Assembly: GCA_964429265.1 (NCBI GenBank)
Contig: CAYSBK010000006.1
Span: 1 to 37,585 of the forward strand
Direction: 5' to 3'
Source: CAYSBK01 sp964429265
GTDB taxonomy: Bacteria > Planctomycetota > Phycisphaerae > Sedimentisphaerales > Anaerobacaceae
Length of the DNA: 37,585 nucleotides
In this document: positions 1-8,205 of the stretch, piece after piece
Layout: every line of letters starts with the position of its first letter
How positions within the stretch are numbered: position 1 is the first letter of the stretch
Notes under the pieces: model-generated
Told to the model about the DNA's origin: nothing
What the model saw: the letters and a program-made list of their open reading frames with translations, nothing else
Database searches by the model: none
Program-made: the position numbers and the translations under genes

Positions 1-213
1 CCCAAATGTCCGTCTCAGCAAAATTTTTTAAGTCGTTTCACGACAAGGACTTACGGCCGGCCGGGACCCCGCCCAATTGCGAAATTTGCGCACAAACGCG
101 CAAGTCGGCCCAATAGTGGAAGGATACCGCTACCGGTATGCGCATACAGGAGTTCTGACGATGTTGACAAAAATCAACACGACGCAGGCCATCACCTCCG
201 CCGCCGGCCCAAG
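1..213. other. Non-coding left edge with short inverted repeats
   Basis: No convincing gene is visible here. An open frame on the plus strand starting near 77 is antisense to the large activase gene and looks like a shadow. Three short inverted repeats are seen: TAAGTC at 29-34 with GACTTA at 48-53, ATACCG at 124-129 with CGGTAT at 134-139 (4-base loop), and GTTGA at 163-167 with TCAAC at 174-178. The last two lie just past the stop of the minus-strand activase gene and could shape its mRNA 3' end. None has the T-run of a standard intrinsic terminator on that strand. Confidence 0.4.
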
Positions 214-3200
214 CTACAGCGCCGCGCCCAATAACTGTGCTGCTGTGGCCACGCCCCGGCGGCCCTGGCGAACCTGCTCGACAAAGGCCTCAAGCCTGGT
301 AAGCAGCGTCGGATCCTCCTGCCCGTCGAAGCTGATGTTCAGGATCGGCATATGTTCGCAATCAGCGCTGACACGCCTGGTCTGGCTGCTGACAATCGTC
401 GAAGGCATACAACTGAACGGCATAACGTTGACGACCCCCCCGAAGCCCAGATGGTAATACTCGACCATCTTTCCGATGCTCAGCACCGCCTCGCCCTCGA
501 AGGAATCGTGAAGGTAAGGCTGCGCCATGGCGATAACCTCTTCGGTCGGTGCATCCGCCAGCGGCCCGAACTTCTCTTCGAGCGGGGCGGCAAGGTACTT
601 TTCTATCTTGTGCTGGAAGTGGTCCTGCAAAACGTTCGTGAAGTAGTTTCGCCACTGGCCCCTGCGTTTGGCCATCCTCCTGCGAGTAAAATTGGTATAG
701 TAAATCCACTCGGCCAGCGACGCCAAATCGCACGCCGCCCCAAGCTGTTCCAGCCGCGACACCAGGTTCATATTTGCAAAAGGATGACTGCGGACATATA
801 TCTCGCCCACAATGCCTATCCTGGGCTTGTCCACCGACCCGTCAAGCTCAACCGCCGCAAGGTACCCGGCAAATGCCCGCATAAGCTCGCGCATCTGCGA
901 CAGGGATCGCCTGGCCTCGACGGCTTCCACCCACTGGCTGCGCAGCATCTCGTACAAGCGCTGAGCACCCCGAGGGTCTTTTGCAAAGGGTCGAATCCTC
1001 ATTATCGCCTTGCTCAACAGGTCAATACCCACGATTGCAACCCAGGCATCTCTCAAGAAGCGGCTCGATCGGGCGGCCTCGAACGTTTGGCCCAGCTCAC
1101 TGTAAAAACCGCTTTCCTGGTTCGGCGCAATCACGGGAATCCCATCGGCGCCGGCGTATCGCAGGATAAGCCGGTGCAGGCAGTTATACATTCCAAACCG
1201 GCAGGGCCCCGACGCACCCGGCATAAAGAAGGAAATCCTGCGTGGGTCTTTTGTCGGGTCGCGGATAATCTTCAGCATATCGCCGCTGGTAATCGCACAG
1301 GGCAGACATTCCTTGCCGGAGGTGTAGGCCCTGCCCTGCTGAAGCGCCTGCTCGTCGGCCAGCGGTATCACCTCGGCCGGCTGGCCGTAGCTGCGCAGGA
1401 AGGCGGCCAGACCGTACGAGCAATCGCCCATATACGGCACGTACAACGTGCGTTCCGGCCCGACCTTGGTGGCGCCCGCGGCTGGGTGCCGGCGCTGTTG
1501 CTGTGGCTGGCGAGTACCCTTCGCACTATAGTTTTTGAGGCTTTCCAGGAACGCCTCGAGGCGGGTGATGACCCCGGCATCGGCGGAGTGCTCGTCTATC
1601 TCCAATTGCAGGCATGGCTTATCGCCCATTATGTCCTTGAAGAACGTCAACATAAACGAGTCGGGCCCGCAACTGAAATTGGACAAATATATACCGAAAA
1701 GGCGTGGATCGTTTCTTATAATCTCGGCCGCCCGCAGTATCTTCTGCCCGTAGCTCCAGTAAACGGTCGTATGAAGGTGCTCGTCGCTCAGCGGCGCCGC
1801 CGCCAGGTCCAGCATATCCATCGGTATGACCCGCACCCCGAGCTGCGTGAGTTTCTTGGGCAACTGAAGGTTCACGCCGTCATCGCAGCCGTTATACGGG
1901 CGGGACACGAGCACAAACACACGCTCGTCGGGTCCGACAGCGTCCAGGATTTCGGCGCCCTTCCGCAGCAGCGCTTGTTCAAACTGCTGCTGTGCGGCAA
2001 TCGCCTTGTCCAGCGCCGCCCGTGCCGCCGCGGCGGACACGCCAAGCTCCCGGCCCAGGCGCACGAACCCGTCCGTCATCAGCCGTCTGCCCTCACCCAG
2101 ACGCAACACCGGCACAAGTATCTTGGTGGAACCGAGCCTGTCGGCAAACGCCGTGCGGGCCTGGTAGCCTATCGACTGGACGTAGGGACAAAGCTGATTG
2201 TGCTTGTTCTGAGGGAAGCAGGCCGTCATAGAAACGATGCTGGGCAGGAATATGTAATCAACGCCGCGGTCGATCAGCTCGGCGATGTGGCCGTAGGCCA
2301 CCTTCACCGGAAAGCAGGGCTGGGCGGTTACCGTTTCGACCCCTTTGCGAATAAGGCGGTTGTTCGTAGCGCCGGAGGTAACCACTTCGAAGCCCAGCGA
2401 TTTGAAGAACTGCGAGAAAAGGGGCAACAACTGGTGATAAACCAGGGCCATCGGAAACCCTACGGTCGCCCGGCCTGCATTTTGGTGCGGCTGATTCAGC
2501 CCGGCGGCCTCCAGCAGCATACGCCTTCGAAACTCAAACGCCTCGGCCCGCCCGGTGGTGGCGTCCTTGCGCTTGAGGTTGTACCGGTCGCACCGGGAGC
2601 CGTAGTACAAAGGCTCGGAATCGGGAAGCTGAACCTTCTTTATCTCGCAGGCATTTGGGCAGTGCTCGCATGTAAACGTTTCGACGCTATAGTTGACCGA
2701 CGCGACGTTTTCAAAGCCCCGGAACCTGCTGGCCGGCGGCGTCGCCTGGTCGGCGCCGATTTTCGCCATGTGCTCGGCGACGATGGAGGCCGCACCCAGC
2801 GCGCCGGTAACCTCGTGGTGGTCCGGCACCATAATAGGCTTGCCGAGCACTTTTTCGAAGGCCGCCCAGACGGCCTTGTTGAACGCCGTGCCTCCCTGGA
2901 AGCAGATGTTGTTGCCTATCTTTCGCCGGCCGACCACGCGGTTGAGATAGTTCGTGACGATGGAATAGCTCAACCCCGCCACCAGGTCTTCGGTCGTGGC
3001 GCCCTGCTGCTGGTAGCTCAGCAAATCCGACTCCATGAAAACGGTGCACCGCTCACCGAGCTTGATCGGCTTTTCGCTGCGAAAAGCAAGTTCTGCGAAC
3101 TCCCGGTCGATGCTGATGCCCAGCCGCTGGGCCTGCTCTTCAAGGAACGAACCGGTCCCGGCCGCGCAGGCGTGGTTCATCTCAAAATCCACCACCACGC

Positions 3201-4602
3201 CGTTCTCCAGGGATATGTACTTGCTGTCCTGGCCGCCTATCTCGAATATCGTATCCACAGCCGGGTTCACTATGGCCGCACCGGCGGCCTGTGCGGTGAT
3301 CTCGTTGATGACAAGGTCGGCGCCGATGAAATCACCGGTAAGGTAACGACCGGAGCCGGTGGTGGCCGCGCCTCGAATAATAACCTTGCCGGCGACCTTC
3401 CGGCCCACAATGTCCAGGCCCCGGCGAACCGCCTCCAGCGGCCGGCCCGCCGTCATAAGGTACGCCTTGGCAAGTATCCTCCGCTGGGCGTCGATGACCA
3501 CCACGTTCGTACTGAGCGAGCCGACATCGACACCAAGGTATGCCTCTATTGGTTCGACGGCCTCGGATAGCAAATGCTCGTGCACAGGGCTCTTCGGGGC
3601 AGGAAGTTTCGGCTGCTGCAGCGCCGGCCGCCTGGGCGCCCGCCCAAGTGAGCTGCCGCGCTGCGCTATGTACGCATCAATCCTGGCAAGATCAAGCCCC
3701 CCGCCGGTGCGCCTTTTCATAACCCTGTCCGTGGCCACCAGCACCGCCCCTATGGCGCCGGTGAAGAAATGGTGCTGCGGGACGATAAGCTCACCGTCGG
3801 CCAGCTCGAACACCTCCCTGATGGCCGCGACCACGCCGGCATTTGCCGCCACCCCACCAGTGAAGAAAATAGGCTTGACGAACTTTCGACCGCAACCCAG
3901 ATTGCTCTTGAGGTTCCTCGCCAGTGCCAGGCAAAGCCCCGCGATAATGTCGCTGGTGGGGGTGGCCTGCTGCTGGAGGTGAATCATATCGCTTTTTGCG
4001 AAGACAGAGCACCTGCCGGCCATTCGAGGCTTGCTGGCTGCCTGCAGGGCGAGCTGGCCGAACTGCCCCTCTATATCGACGCCGAGCCGCTGGGCCTGCT
4101 GGTCCAGAAAGGAGCCCGTTCCGGCAGCACAGACCGTGTTCAGCGCAAAGTCGCGCAGGCGTGCCCCGCCCTGGGTGCGGTCAAGGAATATCAGCTTGCT
4201 GTCCTGCCCGCCCATTTCGATAACAGTTGCCCGGCTGACCTGTGGATACAGCCGCCAGATAGCCGCCGCCTGGGCAGGCACCTCGTTCACAAAAGGAATA
4301 TCCAGCAACTGCGCGATGGCCCTGGCGTGGGAGCCGGTCGCCGCTGCAAACACCACCCGCGACGGCTGCAGCACGCTGAACAGCTCCTGCAGTTGCGCCC
4401 GCAGCGTCTCTACAGGGCGACCCATCGTCCGCCTGTAATCGGCATACAGTACCTCGGCGGCGTCACCAAGGACGACCAGGTCGCTGCTGGTTGAGCCTAT
4501 ATCGATGCCGACGGACAACTGCTGCCTTGCGCTTAGTTTCTCGACCGACCGAAACCGCGTTCCGCCCTGCGCAACCACATCCGAAGAACTGGGGCGCTGC
4601 AT
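214..4602 (-). CDS. Double acyl-CoA dehydratase activase / dehydratase-like fusion protein
   Basis: A 1462-residue protein of the BadF/BadG/BcrA/BcrD-HgdC activase family. Such activases use ATP to push a low-potential electron into 2-hydroxyacyl-CoA dehydratases or related double-cubane reductases. It has two actin-like ATPase modules, at about residues 30-295 and 355-615. Each has a DIGS/DVGS phosphate loop, a GGQDSK motif and an ACAAGTGSFL- or VCAAGTGSFL-type motif. The likely 4Fe-4S ligands are Cys158 and Cys198 in module 1 and Cys479 and Cys519 in module 2. A further cysteine group follows at 645, 648, 652 and 671, then a DUF2229-like region from about 720 and a C-terminal dehydratase-subunit-like region. 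The start is well supported by AAGGAGG ending 5 bases before the ATG. The physiological substrate is not evident. No dehydratase partner gene is nearby, so it may act alone. Family assignment is firm; function is not. Confidence 0.92.
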   Translation of the reverse strand: MQRPSSSDVVAQGGTRFRSVEKLSARQQLSVGIDIGSTSSDLVVLGDAAEVLYADYRRTMGRPVETLRAQLQELFSVLQPSRVVFAAATGSHARAIAQLLDIPFVNEVPAQAAAIWRLYPQVSRATVIEMGGQDSKLIFLDRTQGGARLRDFALNTVCAAGTGSFLDQQAQRLGVDIEGQFGQLALQAASKPRMAGRCSVFAKSDMIHLQQQATPTSDIIAGLCLALARNLKSNLGCGRKFVKPIFFTGGVAANAGVVAAIREVFELADGELIVPQHHFFTGAIGAVLVATDRVMKRRTGGGLDLARIDAYIAQRGSSLGRAPRRPALQQPKLPAPKSPVHEHLLSEAVEPIEAYLGVDVGSLSTNVVVIDAQRRILAKAYLMTAGRPLEAVRRGLDIVGRKVAGKVIIRGAATTGSGRYLTGDFIGADLVINEITAQAAGAAIVNPAVDTIFEIGGQDSKYISLENGVVVDFEMNHACAAGTGSFLEEQAQRLGISIDREFAELAFRSEKPIKLGERCTVFMESDLLSYQQQGATTEDLVAGLSYSIVTNYLNRVVGRRKIGNNICFQGGTAFNKAVWAAFEKVLGKPIMVPDHHEVTGALGAASIVAEHMAKIGADQATPPASRFRGFENVASVNYSVETFTCEHCPNACEIKKVQLPDSEPLYYGSRCDRYNLKRKDATTGRAEAFEFRRRMLLEAAGLNQPHQNAGRATVGFPMALVYHQLLPLFSQFFKSLGFEVVTSGATNNRLIRKGVETVTAQPCFPVKVAYGHIAELIDRGVDYIFLPSIVSMTACFPQNKHNQLCPYVQSIGYQARTAFADRLGSTKILVPVLRLGEGRRLMTDGFVRLGRELGVSAAAARAALDKAIAAQQQFEQALLRKGAEILDAVGPDERVFVLVSRPYNGCDDGVNLQLPKKLTQLGVRVIPMDMLDLAAAPLSDEHLHTTVYWSYGQKILRAAEIIRNDPRLFGIYLSNFSCGPDSFMLTFFKDIMGDKPCLQLEIDEHSADAGVITRLEAFLESLKNYSAKGTRQPQQQRRHPAAGATKVGPERTLYVPYMGDCSYGLAAFLRSYGQPAEVIPLADEQALQQGRAYTSGKECLPCAITSGDMLKIIRDPTKDPRRISFFMPGASGPCRFGMYNCLHRLILRYAGADGIPVIAPNQESGFYSELGQTFEAARSSRFLRDAWVAIVGIDLLSKAIMRIRPFAKDPRGAQRLYEMLRSQWVEAVEARRSLSQMRELMRAFAGYLAAVELDGSVDKPRIGIVGEIYVRSHPFANMNLVSRLEQLGAACDLASLAEWIYYTNFTRRRMAKRRGQWRNYFTNVLQDHFQHKIEKYLAAPLEEKFGPLADAPTEEVIAMAQPYLHDSFEGEAVLSIGKMVEYYHLGFGGVVNVMPFSCMPSTIVSSQTRRVSADCEHMPILNISFDGQEDPTLLTRLEAFVEQVRQGRRGVATAAQLLGAAL

Positions 4603-4652
4603 ACGAGCCTCCTTACCAACAATAGCCTATCAGCTAAGCAACTCCGCCAGCC

Positions 4653-4680
4653 AATATACACAAATGTCCCCCGCAAGCAA
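4653..4680 (-). promoter_or_regulatory. Possible sigma70 promoter of the activase gene
   Basis: On the minus strand TTGCTT (4675-4680) and TATATT (4653-4658) are separated by 16 bases, about 50 bases before the activase start. The -10 match is good and the -35 is weak. It sits in the 138-base gap after the permease gene, where an independent promoter would be expected. Confidence 0.35.
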
Positions 4681-4740
4681 CAACAATGTACCCGGGCAAC
4701 ACCGGCCAGCCGCCGGTCGACGGACAGACTCAGCATTGGT

Positions 4741-5262
4741 TCATTTCGCCCAGGCAGAGCACACTTGGGCGATCAACCCGGCAATGGGAGGAAAGAAGAA
4801 CGTGCTGGCAAACCGAATAACCGTGAACTTCCAGCCCATAATGCCCACCTCCATCGGCAGTCGGCTGAATGCCCACAGCGACCAGGCGGTAACAAATGCC
4901 ACGGTGGTCCCCACCCCGGCCCCTGCCCGCAGCAGCGCCGCAGCCACCGGCAGGCTGACGTAAGGTCCGCCCGGAGCCAATGCTCCGGCCATTGTGCCGA
5001 CCAGCAGACCCCGCCAGCCCGAGCCGGCACCGACCCACTCCGATATGAGCTTTTGCGGCAGCAGTTGGCGGACCATCCCGGCGGTAATGAAGGCAAAGAC
5101 CAACAGCGGCAGTATCTGCAGCGTCATAGTCAAAGCCGACCTCAGGCCTGTGATATGCTCGTTGTTTCCGCGGAAGTACCCGGCGGCCACGAGAGCAACC
5201 GCAAGCGCAGCCATTATTACCGTTGGAACCAACATAGCCGAATTACTCCGTCTGTCAGCCAT
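4741..5262 (-). CDS. Small permease of the ArsP/YraQ (DUF318) type
   Basis: A hydrophobic protein of about 173 residues with around four to five predicted membrane segments. It contains a GGPYVSLPVAAALLRAG stretch and an FFPPIAGLIA C-terminus that resemble half of the COG0701 permease family (ArsP, YraQ). Full members are about 300 residues or more, so this is a half-length form, and whether it works as a dimer or with a partner is unknown. The substrate cannot be read from sequence. The start is uncertain: ATG codons exist at 5286, 5262 and 5235 and none has a strong ribosome site; 5262 was chosen as a compromise. It follows the nitroreductase gene by a short gap on the same strand and is probably cotranscribed with it. 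Confidence 0.6.
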   Translation of the reverse strand: MADRRSNSAMLVPTVIMAALAVALVAAGYFRGNNEHITGLRSALTMTLQILPLLVFAFITAGMVRQLLPQKLISEWVGAGSGWRGLLVGTMAGALAPGGPYVSLPVAAALLRAGAGVGTTVAFVTAWSLWAFSRLPMEVGIMGWKFTVIRFASTFFFPPIAGLIAQVCSAWAK

Positions 5263-5334
5263 ATGATACTGGTTGTCCAGGCACATCAGCCGGGCCGTCC
5301 GGCAATTGTGCCGGCCGGCGGCCTCTGCGCAGGT

Positions 5335-5904
5335 TCAGCCTATGATTACCTGCTCGAGTCGGCGTTTGGGTACGTGGTGGACGCCGTCGGCATCACGCCA
5401 GTATTTTATATCGCCGCCCTCATCAACGCTGTCGATGACGACCTTTTCGGCGGGTTCACCCAGCGCGACAACGAGCTTGATTTCGTAACGGCCGGGAATG
5501 TCAAGCGCCCGGCGCAGGCCGTCTCTGTTTATGGACGCAATGATGCAGCCGCCCAGGCCCTTTTCGACGGCCCCGAGCAGGATGGACTGAGCGGCGATGC
5601 CGTGGTCGCAGTCAACCGACGAGGCTATGTCGGTATCATTCAGAATAATGATGTATGCGGCGGGTCTTTCCCCTTCGGCCGGGCCGGGCCAGTCCTTCAG
5701 GTAGCCCGCCCAGGCCAGATTCGGAAATATCAGGCCGTTCGTTGCGTCGTCGCAGGACAGGATATAACGAAGGGGTTGACGGTTGGCTGCCGACGGTGAC
5801 AGCCTGGCGAGGTCCACCAGCTCTTCGAGTGTTTGTCTTTCGACGGCGACGTGCTGGTGAAACCGGCGGTAACTTCTGTTTCGCAGGACCAGCTCTTTGA
5901 TCAT
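5335..5904 (-). CDS. Nitroreductase family protein
   Basis: A 189-residue FMN-dependent nitroreductase-fold protein. The N-terminal RNRSYRRF motif (residues 8-15) matches the FMN phosphate-binding arginine/serine signature. It is followed by the family's LARLSPSAANRQP helix, which contacts flavin, and by a later GAVEKGLGGCIIASI segment and ALGEPAEK motif typical of the group. Such enzymes reduce nitro, quinone or other electron-poor substrates with NAD(P)H; the natural substrate here is unknown. The start is supported by GGGAGAAG just before the ATG. It lies 30 bases after the phosphofructokinase gene and before the permease gene, so the three may form one transcription unit. The family is clear; the role is not. 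Confidence 0.88.
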   Translation of the reverse strand: MIKELVLRNRSYRRFHQHVAVERQTLEELVDLARLSPSAANRQPLRYILSCDDATNGLIFPNLAWAGYLKDWPGPAEGERPAAYIIILNDTDIASSVDCDHGIAAQSILLGAVEKGLGGCIIASINRDGLRRALDIPGRYEIKLVVALGEPAEKVVIDSVDEGGDIKYWRDADGVHHVPKRRLEQVIIG

Positions 5905-5934
5905 GTGGCTTCTCCCGTTGCTGGAAAGTTTGTT

Positions 5935-7254
5935 CTATATACGCGCCTGGCCGGTTGTAGCAAGTACCGTCTGCCACAGATCGCCGTTTGGGTCGACCTT
6001 CTTGCGACGAAGCGTTGCAAGGGCAATCGGCACGTGGGTGAAGTGCTGGCTCCAGTAGCCGATGACCATATTTGTTCGGCCGGTCATACCGGCGTGCACG
6101 GCGTTCTGGCCGAGCATAAGGCAAAACGCCGCATCGTTGGAATCCGCCACGAGGCTGCGAATCATATAGCTCGGGTCTATGTACTTGAGGTTTATGGGCT
6201 TGCCCTTTTGCCTGAAATACTGTTTGATTTTTTTCTTGAGAAACAGCCCTATATCATCACGCAGCACGTTGCCGGATGAATCGGTTCTGTCGGGGTCGGT
6301 TTCGGTGTACTGGCGGCCGGCACCTTCGGCGACAACTATCACTGCGTGGTGTCTTCTGTCCAGGCGCTTCTCCAGCAGGCTCAGGAAGCCGTCGTCGCCC
6401 TCAAGAACCAGTGGCACTTCCGGGATAAAGCAGAAGTTCACGTCGCTGTTGGCAAGCGTGGCGTAGGCGGCGATAAAACCTGAGTCCCTTCCCATAAGCT
6501 TTACCAGCGCCACGCCGTTCCAGGCGCCCTTTGCCTCGGCGTGTGCGGCCAGTATCGCCGAGCGGGCCGCCTCCACTGCCGTCGAGAAGCCGAACGACCG
6601 TTCGATGCCCAGTATGTCATTGTCGATTGTTTTGGGAATCCCGACAACGGCGATCTTCAAGCCTCTTTCCCTGATTACCCTGCACAGCTCGGCGGCCGCC
6701 GTAAGCGTGCCGTCCCCGCCGACGCAGAACAGCAGGTCGATCCGCCTGTTCTGAAGATTCGTGACAATTTCTTCGGGGTCCTGGGGCCCGCGCGACGAGC
6801 CCAGTATGTCGCCCCCTTCCAGATGGATTTCATCGACCAGTTCCGGCGTCAGCTCCACCGGCTCGGCCGGCGGATTCGATGTCAGCCCGGCGTAGCCGTA
6901 CCTGAAGCCGACGATTCTTTTGACGCCATACTGCCACGCAAGGCTCAGCGTGACGGTTCTTATCACGTCGTTGAGGCCCGGACACAACCCGCCGCAGGTC
7001 ACGATGCCGGCTCCGACGTTCTCCGGGTCGAAGAAGATTTTCTCACGCGGCCCCGCCCTTTCAAAGGCAGGGATTCGGGTGCGGTCAACAACGTCGCCTG
7101 GAATGTCGCGGGTGTTCGAGTAGACAAGGATTCTCTCGGTATCCTCGACGAAATGCGGCCGTGTCCGCCTGATGGGAAACGGTATTTCGCATGGTCCCAG
7201 CGTCTCTATCGCCAGGTCCGGCAGTTCGTCAGGTTTCAAATCGTATGAATCCAT
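5935..7254 (-). CDS. 6-phosphofructokinase, ATP-type with PKTIDND motif
   Basis: A 439-residue phosphofructokinase, which phosphorylates fructose 6-phosphate at C1 in glycolysis. Motifs in order are GGLCPGLNDVIR (residues 88-99), GGDGT (179-183), PKTIDND (207-213) and a GRDSGFIA substrate motif. In this superfamily a glycine at the GGDG position favours ATP, whereas GGDD marks pyrophosphate use. The lysine of PKTIDND is shared with pyrophosphate enzymes but also with the plant/trypanosome ATP-dependent group. The mixed signature therefore points to that ATP-using clade rather than the E. coli PfkA type. It has an N-terminal extension of about 70 residues compared with PfkA. The ribosome site is weak. 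The downstream neighbour is the nitroreductase gene. Confidence 0.92.
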   Translation of the reverse strand: MDSYDLKPDELPDLAIETLGPCEIPFPIRRTRPHFVEDTERILVYSNTRDIPGDVVDRTRIPAFERAGPREKIFFDPENVGAGIVTCGGLCPGLNDVIRTVTLSLAWQYGVKRIVGFRYGYAGLTSNPPAEPVELTPELVDEIHLEGGDILGSSRGPQDPEEIVTNLQNRRIDLLFCVGGDGTLTAAAELCRVIRERGLKIAVVGIPKTIDNDILGIERSFGFSTAVEAARSAILAAHAEAKGAWNGVALVKLMGRDSGFIAAYATLANSDVNFCFIPEVPLVLEGDDGFLSLLEKRLDRRHHAVIVVAEGAGRQYTETDPDRTDSSGNVLRDDIGLFLKKKIKQYFRQKGKPINLKYIDPSYMIRSLVADSNDAAFCLMLGQNAVHAGMTGRTNMVIGYWSQHFTHVPIALATLRRKKVDPNGDLWQTVLATTGQARI

Positions 7255-7313
7255 ATATTTTCCGTACCGCTTTGCCGGGAACTTTCCAACAGCACCCGAG
7301 CTTCGGGCCGACC

Positions 7314-7907
7314 TTATTGTTGCCTGCCTTCGATACCCGCCAGCATAATGCCCGCGCAGATAAGAAGTCTTCGGTCAAAGGATGATTGTGGGTCTGTTAT
7401 AGTCATCGCGTACTTGAGCACGAATGGATTGAAGTACTGTCTGATCTGCGCCACGGTCCTGCCGTCAATTGTATTGACCACGTAGCTTTGCGGAATCAGG
7501 TTGATAAACCTGCTCAATAGGGCCGCACCGATGCTTGCTTCAGTGAGAATGCCTATCTCCCGGCCTTCGCTCGATAGAAACGTCCATTCATCTTTGACGA
7601 TGGACTTAAGCGCCTTTCTGCGGATAGCTCCGATGGTTTGCCCGGTCGTTCTGTCCTCGACGTAATAGGTTGCGCCGAGGTCGAGGATTTGCGGGGTCTT
7701 TATCGCCAGCAGCTCCTCGGTCTGGTCCTCATCGGCGTATATCCTGAAGTCTTCCTTCAATTTGAACGCTTTCTGTCTCGAATATAACACGACCTGTCCG
7801 TTTTCGTCGTAAACGTGAAAGGCTCCGCCGAATAACTTGAATACCTTCCTGCGAAATACATAATAGTTGCCTCGAAAAGCCGGATGTAGCTGTTCCTGCG
7901 GGTCCAT
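7314..7907 (-). CDS. LURP-one / tubby-C-like protein
   Basis: A 197-residue protein that looks like the LURP-one-related family, which shares the tubby C-terminal beta-barrel fold with phospholipid scramblases. Typical features are an early YYVFRRKVFKLFGGAFHVYD strand pair, a repeated charged beta-strand pattern (VLYSRQKAFKLKEDFRIY), an IGAIRRKALKSIVKDEW segment and a C-terminal hydrophobic helix (about residues 175-192) of the type often seen in these proteins. Function in bacteria is poorly known; membrane or lipid association is an inference. The open frame extends upstream to 8141, but the ATG at 7907 is preceded by GAAAGGA at good spacing, and the longer N-terminus is unlike the family. 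It follows the RhaT remnant directly. Confidence 0.75.
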   Translation of the reverse strand: MDPQEQLHPAFRGNYYVFRRKVFKLFGGAFHVYDENGQVVLYSRQKAFKLKEDFRIYADEDQTEELLAIKTPQILDLGATYYVEDRTTGQTIGAIRRKALKSIVKDEWTFLSSEGREIGILTEASIGAALLSRFINLIPQSYVVNTIDGRTVAQIRQYFNPFVLKYAMTITDPQSSFDRRLLICAGIMLAGIEGRQQ

Positions 7908-8001
7908 AAGCGATCCTTTCCTGAAAGTCCCGTCGGGCTTATTCCAGGCAACCGATCCCTGCCGGAAGCCGGCAGCATTATCATTAACATATAGCCGCCG
8001 G

Positions 8002-8184
8002 TCAACGGGTATTTCTTGCCTCAACCAATGCGACCAGCCACGGCGCGACAATCCAGGCAAAACATCCACCTGCCAGCCAGCAACTCTCCCACGCCCAGCG
8101 GCGAACCTTCCTGAAGGGAATGTAGAAACTGCCTGCCGCAAAGCCGCCGATGGAATGCAGCAGTATGCCCAGAGCAGGGTTCAT
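8002..8184 (-). pseudogene. rhaT: Truncated L-rhamnose/H+ symporter (RhaT) N-terminus
   Basis: A 60-codon frame whose sequence matches the start of RhaT, a ten-helix rhamnose-proton symporter of about 340 residues. The shared pattern is GI-x2-H-x-IG, then FYIPFRKVRRWAWES, then WLAGG and WIVAPWLVAL; E. coli RhaT has FYAPFKKVKKWSWET at the equivalent place. The frame stops with TGA at 8002-8004 after about two membrane helices. None of the three frames between 8001 and the next gene at 7907 continues the family, so the rest seems deleted rather than frameshifted. The start is intact, with GAGG seven bases before the ATG. It lies 21 bases after the UroD-family gene. It could still make a short membrane peptide, but a remnant is far more likely. 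Confidence 0.8.
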
Positions 8185-8205
8185 CGAACAGCCTCGGCGC
8201 TCAGT

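Noticed and set aside
29..53. Left-edge inverted repeats as a mobile-element end or attachment site
   Set aside because: Arms are only 5-6 bases, with no transposase, integrase or flanking duplication in view.
352..3570. Long open frame of over 1000 codons on the plus strand opposite the activase gene
   Set aside because: It is antisense to a clear family protein with strong motifs and a good ribosome site. The translation has no domain pattern and is Arg/His/Gln-rich, as expected of a high-GC shadow frame.
7908..8141. N-terminal extension of the LURP-one-like protein
   Set aside because: The extension overlaps the RhaT remnant in another frame and is unlike the family. The internal ATG at 7907 has a good ribosome site.
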